Source: an uncultured Trichococcus sp.
Lineage (GTDB): Bacteria; Bacillota; Bacilli; Lactobacillales; Aerococcaceae
Assembly: GCF_963667775.1 (NCBI RefSeq)
Contig: NZ_OY764015.1
Coordinates: 3,151,001 to 3,215,000 of the forward strand
Length of the DNA: 64,000 nt
Reading direction: 5' to 3'
The notes beneath the pieces are model-generated. The model made no database searches, was not told the origin of the DNA, and saw nothing but the letters and a program-made list of their open reading frames with translations. Below, in pieces: positions 57,844-64,000 of the stretch (the stretch's first letter is position 1; each line of letters starts with the position of its first letter). The position numbers and the translations under genes are program-made.

Positions 57844-57981
57844 CTCTCGATTGGATGAAGGGTGCTTGCGATGTCCGATAACCGGAACGCAAACGACCTG
57901 CGGGTTGTCGGATAATCAAGAATTATTCAGTTTTTCAATCTACCGGAAGTTACAAAAGAGCATTAATCTTTGCATAACCTT

Positions 57982-58869
57982 TTAAACAATCGACGCGTCG
58001 TAGATGGATTGGATCGATTCGGCCAGGCTGGTCCGGAATTCATCATCTGTCAGATCAACAGTTAGGCCTTCGGATAATGCCCGCGAGAAGCTCGCGATCA
58101 ATCCGGGATTGTGGGTCAATTTTTCGTTGGCTTCTTTCCGCTAATAGCCGCCGGATAATGCCACGACCCGCAACACTTGCGGATGGGCAATCAGTTCCTT
58201 GTAGAAATCATCGACACTCGGAATCGAAAGCTTCAGCATCACGAACTGATCCGCACTCAGCCCATCCAGCACCGACAACAATTCTTCTTTCAGGATCGCT
58301 TCCGATTCAGCTTTGTCCGTGCTGTGGATGTCGACTTCCGGCTCGATGATCGGGATCAGACCGGCCGCAAGGATCTGTTTGCCGACTTCGAACTGCTGGG
58401 CGACGACTTTTTTGATGCCTTCAGGATTGGCTGATTTGATCACGGAACGCATCTTTGTCCCGAAGATGTGTCGTTCGTTCGCGCGCGCAAGCAGGGCAGC
58501 CAGATCGGGATTCGGTTTCATCAACTGGACGCCATCCGCTTCCGTATCGAGTCCTTTATCGACTTTCAGGAAGGGTACGATGCCTTTCTTTTCCCACAGG
58601 TAGTCGACTGTATAGAGGCCCTCGACTTTGCGGTCCATCGTCTGCTCGAACAGGATGGCCCCCAATATGTGATCCGAACTGAATGCCGGCGAGGTGATGA
58701 TGCGGGAGCGCATCTCATGGACAAGCGTGAACATCTCTTCTTCGCCGGTGTAGCTATCTTCCGGAATACCGTACAGCGCCAGTGCCTTGGGCGTGCTGCC
58801 GCCGCTTTGGTCCAACGCCGCAATGAAACCTTTGCGATTTCTCACGATATCGAATTGCTCTTTGTTCAT
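57982..58869 (-). pseudogene. fda: Class I fructose-bisphosphate aldolase, interrupted by an in-frame TAG
   Basis: Would cleave fructose-1,6-bisphosphate by Schiff base chemistry, as in staphylococcal FbaB. From the ATG at 58869 (AAAGGGG upstream) residues 1-242 match: [16 protein letters not shown] (15-30), and Schiff-base Lys213 in MLKLSIP. After SGGY a TAG (58141-58143) replaces the conserved Ser codon; the same frame continues without gaps as RKEANEKL and SFSRALSEGL to a TAA at 57982, giving the family length of about 295. A single C-to-A change of TCG would explain it. The truncated form keeps the catalytic lysine but loses about 53 C-terminal residues. Either a true nonsense mutation, a sequencing error, or read-through. 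Confidence 0.85.
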
Positions 58870-58948
58870 GATACAAACCCCTTTGCTTTTCAGATTTCCG
58901 AAATCCGGATCCGGCTCTGTTTTTCTTTGGATAAGGATTTCTAAGGTC

Positions 58949-58966
58949 AGTATAGCACTAGTGCTA
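58949..58966. promoter_or_regulatory. -10 box and palindromic operator upstream of fda
   Basis: On the minus strand a TATACT -10 (58949-58954) abuts TAGCACTAGTGCTA (58953-58966), a perfect 14-bp palindrome. Repressor binding there would block the promoter. Confidence 0.55.
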
Positions 58967-59076
58967 GGCATTTCTGAGTGAAATGCCCTGGACATCTTGG
59001 CCCCATATCTCTTTTAAGAAAGCAGAAAGAATATTTTTTGTTGAAACCTTTTTGATTTAGGAGTAGAGTTGAATTG

Positions 59077-59090
59077 TTGAAAATTTTCAA
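59077..59090. promoter_or_regulatory. 14-bp palindrome upstream of the 70-residue gene
   Basis: TTGAAAATTTTCAA, perfect, 50 bases before the start codon. Possible operator; it is not the CodY motif, whose half-sites are in the opposite order. Confidence 0.4.
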
Positions 59091-59140
59091 GCAATCATTC
59101 ATAAGGTTAGCGACAAAATCGAACGAGAGAAGGCGTGCAG

Positions 59141-59353
59141 ATGATCATTTGGCTGACATCGGACAAAACAAATAAAGAGTATACCGAATATAATGTCTAT
59201 AAAAGGGGCATACTGATGGGCGGAATTTCCCATCACAAGGACGACGATTTCTGGCAATGGTGGGTTGAAGGCGTCGGCAAGAAGAAAACCCGCAAAATGT
59301 ACAAAGAAGCAACCGAGGATGCAGCCAAACGGGCTGTCGAGTACGAAATCTGA
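59141..59353 (+). CDS. Small hypothetical protein, 70 residues
   Basis: I do not recognise the family. Starts MIIWLTSDKTNKEYTEYNVY; rich in Lys, Glu and Trp (DDFWQWWVEGVGKKKTRK), soluble. The ATG at 59141 has AAGG eight bases upstream; the GTG two codons earlier is too close. Monocistronic, followed by imperfect stem-loops (59370-59416) and then the tandem array. Confidence 0.62.
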   Translation: MIIWLTSDKTNKEYTEYNVYKRGILMGGISHHKDDDFWQWWVEGVGKKKTRKMYKEATEDAAKRAVEYEI

Positions 59354-59424
59354 TAGTGAAATAATGGCGCAGGGCAGGGATCATTCTTGGAATGAGACTT
59401 GGCCTGTCCTTGTTTTATGGGGTT

Positions 59425-59632
59425 GTCGGCTGTTTAGGGAAAAATGAATGCAGAACAGTCGACAAACGGTTCAGGCGTCGACTGTTGCCGGAAAAATGAA
59501 TGCAGAACAGTCGACACAAGCTTCGGCCGTCGACTGTTGTGGGAAGAATGAATGATGAATAGTCAACAGGTACTCACTTCGTCGGCTGATCTGTAAGGAA
59601 CGAATGCTGAACAGCCGACGAAAGGTGCCAGA
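59425..59632. repeat. 52-bp tandem repeat with internal dyads, four units
   Basis: Units start at 59425, 59477, 59529 and 59581, each exactly 52 bases on, beginning GTCGRCTG and containing (A)TGAATG..GAACAGTCGAC. Within a unit GTCGACTGTT pairs with AACAGTCGAC. In unit 4 both arms change together (GTCGGCTG / CAGCCGAC), keeping the pairing. The array lies between convergent genes next to a terminator, like the 50-bp array at 32389. Not CRISPR-like. Confidence 0.85.
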
Positions 59633-59637
59633 AACGC

Positions 59638-59675
59638 AAAAGCAGCCAAGGGGAGTCCCCTCGGCTGCTTTTTTA
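59638..59675. terminator. Terminator of the reductase gene
   Basis: AAAAGCAGCC..GGGGA / TCCCC..GGCTGCTTTTTT. Bidirectional; serves the minus-strand gene. Followed by three tandem CTACAAAT-like octamers overlapping the gene end. Confidence 0.9.
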
Positions 59676-59696
59676 AAAATCTACAAATCTACAAAT

Positions 59697-60716
59697 CTAC
59701 ACACTGTATTGTTTGTTTTTCTCAACGAATGCTTCGTTGTGCGAGGATACCATCGCGTGCTTTTCGGCGTTGGGGTTCAGGTATTGTTTGACGCTGTTTA
59801 CGGCATTCACGGCGTCCTGGAAGGTGCCGACGAGCAGATTGACTTTGCCGGTATAGGCGATTGCGTCCCCGGCTGCGAAAATTCCGGGGTGGCCGATTGT
59901 GCTGTCGGGGCTGCCTTCGATCAAATGATTGTCATTGAACTGGAGTCCCATCGCATCCCCAAAAGCGATCGCCTGTTTGCTGGCGAAGCCGTGATTGACG
60001 ATGACGGCATCCGCAGCCACAGTCCGGTGCTCACCGCCGACCGAAAGGGAAATGGCTTCGATTTCACCTTGGCGATTGGAACGGAAGGAGCGGATCTGGG
60101 TTTCCAGAAGCAGCGTTCCGCCGTTGTTGCGGAAAGTTTCCACGCTGTGCTCATGCGCGCGCAATTTATTGCTGCGGCAGGCCAGCGTCACGCCGTTTGC
60201 GATGGACAGCAATTCGTTCGCCTGCTCGATCGCCGTGTTGCCGCCTCCCGAAAGGAAAACCTGTTTGTTGCGGAACGCGTGCAGGCTGCTCGGGATGTAA
60301 TGCAGATTTGTCCTTTCGAACTGCTCCGCACCGTCTACGGCTAGCTTGTTCGGCGTGATGATGCCGCTGCCGTATGCAAGGATCACCGCTTTCGTGTAAT
60401 GATGATCGCCATTGCTGGCGCGGATATCGAAAATGCCGGCGATTTTGCTGATCTGGCTGACTTCCGTATTCAGGCAGACGGTCGGGTGGAACGTCAGCCC
60501 TTGCGTGATGCAATTGGAAAGGAACTGCTTGCCGGTGATCGGCGTCAGGCCGCCCACATCCCACAAAATTTTGTCAGGGTACAGGTTGACCTTGCCGCCG
60601 AGGACGGACTGGGATTCGATCAGTTTCGTCTTGAGATTGCGCAAACCGCTGTAGAAAGCACTGTACAGACCGGAAGGCCCGCCGCCGATTATCGTTACGT
60701 CAAATACTTCGTTCAA
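59697..60716 (-). CDS. Ferredoxin/flavodoxin-NADP reductase type 2 (YumC/IruO-like)
   Basis: Thioredoxin-reductase-like flavoprotein without the redox-active CxxC. 339 residues: FAD site IIGGGPSG (9-16), NADP site SGGGNTAIEQA (about 155-165), and GIFAAGDAIAYTGKVNLL near the C-terminus. In staphylococci the relative IruO feeds electrons for release of iron from siderophores and haem. Here it is divergent from a siderophore transporter with a Fur-type box in between, which supports an iron role (inference). TTG start six bases after GAGGTGG. Confidence 0.9.
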   Translation of the reverse strand: MNEVFDVTIIGGGPSGLYSAFYSGLRNLKTKLIESQSVLGGKVNLYPDKILWDVGGLTPITGKQFLSNCITQGLTFHPTVCLNTEVSQISKIAGIFDIRASNGDHHYTKAVILAYGSGIITPNKLAVDGAEQFERTNLHYIPSSLHAFRNKQVFLSGGGNTAIEQANELLSIANGVTLACRSNKLRAHEHSVETFRNNGGTLLLETQIRSFRSNRQGEIEAISLSVGGEHRTVAADAVIVNHGFASKQAIAFGDAMGLQFNDNHLIEGSPDSTIGHPGIFAAGDAIAYTGKVNLLVGTFQDAVNAVNSVKQYLNPNAEKHAMVSSHNEAFVEKNKQYSV

Positions 60717-60735
60717 AAGACCACCTCAGTTTCTG

Positions 60736-60801
60736 TTGACTAATTGGTTGTTATGAATGATAATAGAATAAATTATAAATGAGAATGATTCTCATTATCA
60801 A
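60736..60801. promoter_or_regulatory. Divergent promoters sharing a Fur-type box
   Basis: TGAGAATGATTCTCA (60780-60794) is a perfect 7-1-7 Fur inverted repeat. The minus-strand promoter for the reductase is TTGATA (60796-60801), 18 bases, TATAAT (60772-60777), with the box filling its spacer. The plus-strand promoter is TTGACT (60736), 17 bases, GATAAT (60759), with the box at the start site. Confidence 0.85.
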
Positions 60802-60883
60802 TTAAATAATTTTTATTCGAAAATGTCAAGAACGATCCGGAAATGGATCGCTTCTGCAAGGATAAAGAAAGGGGAATGAAGGC

Positions 60884-61678
60884 ATGTGCAGCCTGAGGGT
60901 TGAGGAGGTGCAAATCAAATACGACAAGCAGATTATTGTAAAAAATATCTCGGTCACCATCGCGCCGCAGAAAATCACGACGATCATCGGGCCGAACGGT
61001 TGCGGCAAATCGACCTTGTTGAAGGCGATGTCGCGCATCCTGACTTGCTCGAGCGGCGACATTCTGCTGGACGGTGTTTCGATCTTTACGATGGATACGA
61101 AACATTTGGCGAAGCGGATCGCCATCCTGCTGCAGCGTCAGGAAAATCTCTCCGGCATCACGGTCGAGGAAATCGTTTCGTACGGACGGTTCCCGCACCG
61201 GAAAGGCTTGAAGGGACGAGGCAGCGAGGACAAGGAAATCATCGATTGGGCAATCAAGAAGACGCAAATCGACGAGTTGCGCTTCCGCTACATCGATGAA
61301 CTGTCGGGCGGGCAGCGGCAACGGGTCTGGTTGGCGATGGCGTTGGCGCAAAAGACCGACATCATCTTTTTGGATGAACCGACGACCTATCTGGACATCA
61401 GCTACCAGTTGGAGATTTTGGAACTGCTGAAGAAATTGAATGAAGAGGAAGGCTATACGATTGTGATGGTGCTGCATGACATCAATCAGGCATCGCTCTA
61501 TTCCGACCATATCGTGGCGCTTGCGGACGGCAAAGTCGTTTGCCAAGGCGCGGCGGAGGAAGTGGTCACCGCCGCGAATATAGCGTCCATCTTCAACATC
61601 CGCCCGACCATCCAGCCGGACGCAAAGACAAATAAACCCGTCATCATCGGGTATGAACTGATAAAAAGAGGAGAATGA
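60884..61678 (+). CDS. Ferric-siderophore ABC transporter ATPase (FhuC/FepC family)
   Basis: ATPase of an iron-siderophore importer. 264 residues: Walker A GPNGCGKS (36-43), LSGGQRQRVWLAMALAQ, Walker B IIFLDEPTTYLD and H-loop VMVLHDINQA, typical of the FecE/FhuC branch. AAGGGG before the ATG. First gene of a Fur-type operon. Overlaps the ribosome site of the next gene. Confidence 0.93.
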   Translation: MCSLRVEEVQIKYDKQIIVKNISVTIAPQKITTIIGPNGCGKSTLLKAMSRILTCSSGDILLDGVSIFTMDTKHLAKRIAILLQRQENLSGITVEEIVSYGRFPHRKGLKGRGSEDKEIIDWAIKKTQIDELRFRYIDELSGGQRQRVWLAMALAQKTDIIFLDEPTTYLDISYQLEILELLKKLNEEEGYTIVMVLHDINQASLYSDHIVALADGKVVCQGAAEEVVTAANIASIFNIRPTIQPDAKTNKPVIIGYELIKRGE

Positions 61679-61680
61679 AC

Positions 61681-62610
61681 ATGAGAAAACTGAACAAACT
61701 ATCATTGACAATGCTGATGGGTGCCGGATTGATCCTTGGAGCCTGCTCCGCTACGGACACAGCTGATGAGACGAGCGAAAGCGCAGCAGCCGAAACAGTA
61801 ACTTACACAACGGTGGACGGCGAAGAAATCGCGGTTCCCGCAAGCCCGGAACGGGTAGTGGTGCTGTCATCCTATGCTGGGGACCTCATCAACTTTGACG
61901 TAAACATCGTCGGCGTGGATGCTTGGTCAGCCGGCAATCCGAACTTCAGCGAAGGGCTCTCAGGTGTCGCAGTCGTTTCGAATGCCGACGTCGAAAAAAT
62001 CCTCGAATTGGAACCGGATCTGATCATCGGCTTGGACAACATCGAAAATGCCGACCAATTGTCGGAAATCGCGCCGACCGTCCTGTTCACATACGGCGAA
62101 CTTTCTTACTTGGATCAGATCGTGGAAATCGGGAAAGTAGTCAACAAGGAAGAGGAAGCTGTCGCGTGGGTAGAGGAATTCCAGACCGAAGCGCAGACTG
62201 TTGGAGAAGAAATCAAGGCAGCAATCGGCGAAGAAGCGACAGTCACGGTTGCCGAGAATTTCGAGAAACAGATGTACATTTTCGGCGACAACTGGGCACG
62301 CGGCACGGAAATCCTATATCAGGAAATGGGCCTGAATATGCCGGAAACGGTCAAGGAAAACGCCCTGGATGCAGGTTATTATGCCATTTCCGAAGAGGTG
62401 CTCGGCGATTACATCGGCGACTACCTGATCCTGAGCTTGGCCGCAACCGATCCGGAAACGAGCTTCTTGGATGCTGAGTGGTTCCAGAACATTCCGGCTG
62501 TGCAGAACAACCAAGTGTTTGTGGCGGATGCCGAAACATTCTATTTCAATGATTCGCTATCTTTGGATTACCAACTGGACTTCTTTGAGGAATCCTTTTT
62601 AGCGGAATAA
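61681..62610 (+). CDS. Ferric-siderophore binding lipoprotein
   Basis: Receptor of the importer, class III binding protein. The ATG at 61681 is seven bases after GAGGAG; the one at 61675 is too close. 309 residues with lipobox LGAC (Cys22), ERVVVLSSYAGDL, LEPDLIIGLD and NNQVFVADAETFYFND. Acidic spacer (TADETSESAAAE) after the lipid anchor. Sequence alone does not reveal the siderophore. Confidence 0.92.
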   Translation: MRKLNKLSLTMLMGAGLILGACSATDTADETSESAAAETVTYTTVDGEEIAVPASPERVVVLSSYAGDLINFDVNIVGVDAWSAGNPNFSEGLSGVAVVSNADVEKILELEPDLIIGLDNIENADQLSEIAPTVLFTYGELSYLDQIVEIGKVVNKEEEAVAWVEEFQTEAQTVGEEIKAAIGEEATVTVAENFEKQMYIFGDNWARGTEILYQEMGLNMPETVKENALDAGYYAISEEVLGDYIGDYLILSLAATDPETSFLDAEWFQNIPAVQNNQVFVADAETFYFNDSLSLDYQLDFFEESFLAE

Positions 62611-62625
62611 GAGGGGACGATTGCA

Positions 62626-63627
62626 GTGATTAAACGGAAACGAAAGGCATTCGGAATCTATCTGGCAGTGACGGTCTTGTTGCTGATCGTGGCAGCGGTC
62701 TTGGCGCTCTACACAGGAGCGGCGAATACGGATTGGTCGGACCTGATCGAAGCGCTCATCGGAGAAGGCGGCGGCGATTATTATCTTGTCCTGCGGGGCA
62801 TCCGCTTCCCGCGCATCCTGGGTGCCTTCTTCGTGGGAAGTTCCTTGGCTGTTGCCGGAGCAATCATGCAGGCGCTGACGCGGAATCCGTTGGCCGATCC
62901 TGGGCTTTTGGGGCTGACTTCCGGAGCGAACATCGCGGTGGCCTTGGTCTATGCCTTTGCTCCGCAGAGTTCCTACCTGCTCGTTTCCATTGCCTGTTTC
63001 GTGGGTGCGGGTTTGGCGATGCTTTTTGTCTATGGCCTCAGCAATGCGACGAGAAGCGGACAATCGCCCTTGAACCTGATCCTGATCGGGGCAGCCGTCT
63101 CGTTCTTTTTCCAGGCCATCGCGGACGGGATCGCAATCTGGTTCCGCATCTCCAAGGACGTTTCGATGTGGACTTCCGGAGGCTTGATGGGTGTGGACTG
63201 GAACATTTTGAGCATCACGCCGGTCATCGGACTGGCGCTGCTGTTGAGCCTGGTGTTCAGCGGCCAGTTGACGTTGCTGAGCTTGGGCGAGGAAACAGCG
63301 ATCAGCATGGGACAACGGACCAATCTGATCCGGACCGTCCTGATTCTGTTGATCACTTTGCTTGCGGGCAGCGCAGTCGCTATCGCCGGCAATCTGGCTC
63401 TGATCGGCTTGATGATCCCACATGTCGTGCGCAAGATGGTCGGGCAGGATTACCGCAAGATCATCCCGTTGTGCATCACGGTCGGCGGGACCTTCATGAT
63501 CTTGGCCGATTACATCGGCCGCACGGTTGTCAGTCCTTTCGAAATCCCTGTCGTGGCGATCGTTTCCGTGATCGGCGTGCCTTTTTACGTGACGATCGCC
63601 CGGAAAGGGGGAATCCGAGCTGTTTAA
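62626..63627 (+). CDS. Ferric-siderophore ABC permease 1 (FecCD family)
   Basis: Ten-segment membrane subunit, 333 residues. Family motifs: RGIRFPRILGAFFVGSSLAV, GAIMQALTRNPLADPGLLG, and GLIGLMIPHVVRK near the C-terminus. GTG start nine bases after GAGGGGA. The next permease starts inside its last codons. Confidence 0.92.
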   Translation: MIKRKRKAFGIYLAVTVLLLIVAAVLALYTGAANTDWSDLIEALIGEGGGDYYLVLRGIRFPRILGAFFVGSSLAVAGAIMQALTRNPLADPGLLGLTSGANIAVALVYAFAPQSSYLLVSIACFVGAGLAMLFVYGLSNATRSGQSPLNLILIGAAVSFFFQAIADGIAIWFRISKDVSMWTSGGLMGVDWNILSITPVIGLALLLSLVFSGQLTLLSLGEETAISMGQRTNLIRTVLILLITLLAGSAVAIAGNLALIGLMIPHVVRKMVGQDYRKIIPLCITVGGTFMILADYIGRTVVSPFEIPVVAIVSVIGVPFYVTIARKGGIRAV

Positions 63628-64000
63628 TGAATGGAATCTGACTTATCGGAAAAAATTGTGGCTATTCCTCTTTTTGTTCGTGGCGGCGTTCCTCGTTGCC
63701 TTGTCCATGGGTTATTCTTCGCTTCCGTTGGACCGCATCCTGCAGGTGCTGTCCGGCAACGGAGCCTTTAAAGAAAACTACGTCTTTTACCAGATCCGCT
63801 TGCCTCGGGCTTTGGTATTGGCGATGGCCGGTGCCTGCCTGGCGGGTGCCGGCATCATCCTGCAGACATTGAGCAACAACGACCTGGCCGACTCGGGTCT
63901 CCTGGGTATCAATTCCGGTGCCGGTCTCGGCGTGACGATCTTCTATCTGTTTGCGGGCGAAGGCATGCTGCAGTTTTCTGCGGTCCTGCCGCTTGTCGCA
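63620..64000 (+). CDS. Ferric-siderophore ABC permease 2 (FecCD family), 3' end outside window
   Basis: Second permease, cut by the window edge after about 127 residues. YQIRLPRALVLAMAGACLAG, GIILQTLSNNDLADSGLLGI and GAGLGV match the FecCD family. In frame there is no ATG, GTG or TTG between an upstream TGA and the first membrane helix; CTG at 63620, eight bases after AAAGGGGG, is the best start and overlaps permease 1 by eight bases. A TTG at 63656 is the alternative but would cut into the N-terminal region. Confidence 0.85.
   Translation, partial: MFNEWNLTYRKKLWLFLFLFVAAFLVALSMGYSSLPLDRILQVLSGNGAFKENYVFYQIRLPRALVLAMAGACLAGAGIILQTLSNNDLADSGLLGINSGAGLGVTIFYLFAGEGMLQFSAVLPLVA

Noticed and set aside
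59077-59090. CodY box
   Set aside because: TTGAAAATTTTCAA has the half-sites in inverse order compared with AATTTTCWGAAAATT.
59425-59632. CRISPR array
   Set aside because: Whole 52-bp units repeat; there is no alternation of constant repeat with unique spacers, and no cas gene nearby.
59604-60344. 246-codon plus-strand frame across the reductase gene
   Set aside because: Antisense shadow of the reductase; begins in the repeat/terminator region and has no family features.
60773-61711. 312-codon minus-strand frame opposite the siderophore ATPase
   Set aside because: Covers a certain ABC ATPase gene on the other strand and runs into the Fur promoter region.
62599-63423. 274-codon minus-strand frame opposite the siderophore permease
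   Set aside because: Composition is Gln/Arg/Asp-rich as expected from reverse reading of hydrophobic codons.

Overview
The window reads as chromosomal DNA of a low- to mid-GC Gram-positive bacterium of the order Lactobacillales. The ftsH-hslO-cysK-dus-lysS block, the str and S10-spc-alpha ribosomal clusters with adk followed directly by infA, the ecfA1-ecfA2-ecfT-truA block and rplM-rpsI are all in the arrangement seen in enterococci and carnobacteria. Moderate GC in the metabolic genes, together with TRAP, PTS and ferric-siderophore systems, would suit Carnobacteriaceae (for example a Trichococcus-like organism). The genus is inference; no rRNA or tRNA gene lies in the window.

Layout. 0-6.6 kb: protein quality control and housekeeping (partial ftsH, hslO, cysK, dusB, lysS). 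6.7-11.4 kb: str operon (rpsL, rpsG, fusA) and tuf with its own promoter. 11.5-13.4 kb: on the minus strand, an ammonium channel fused to a C-terminal PII signalling domain, preceded by a perfect GlnR/TnrA-type box. 13.7-28.1 kb: one long ribosomal cluster rpsJ to rplQ including secY, adk, infA, rpmJ and rpoA. 28.2-35.4 kb: ECF vitamin-transporter energising module, truA, chorismate mutase, a MetI-like sulfur enzyme (minus), a hypothetical gene and rplM-rpsI.

35.6-50.1 kb is an accessory region: a 42-residue protein, a bile-salt-hydrolase-like amidase, a MarR-nitroreductase pair, a complete TRAP transporter, an AT-rich islet of four unusual genes (including a DEDDh exonuclease-BRCT protein in a three-gene operon), and a LacI-GH13-PTS alpha-glucoside operon. 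50.2-64 kb: a GPH-type sugar symporter, two uncharacterised proteins, a HAD phosphatase, an acidic amino-acid type ABC transporter, a class I fructose-bisphosphate aldolase gene interrupted by an in-frame amber codon, a ferredoxin/flavodoxin-NADP-reductase-like gene divergent from a ferric-siderophore ABC operon with a Fur-type box between them, and a final permease cut by the window end.

Regulatory DNA is readable throughout: promoters with near-consensus boxes, structured leaders before rpsL, rpsJ, rplM and ecfA1, palindromic operators next to the marR, TRAP, lacI, fda and siderophore promoters, and strong terminators. Two intergenic arrays of degenerate 50- and 52-bp tandem units with internal dyads, each lying between convergent genes and next to terminators, are the clearest structures that ordinary gene annotation does not explain. 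The AT-rich islet at 41.9-45.8 kb, bounded by two related terminator-like sequences in direct orientation, is the best candidate for an undescribed gene system.
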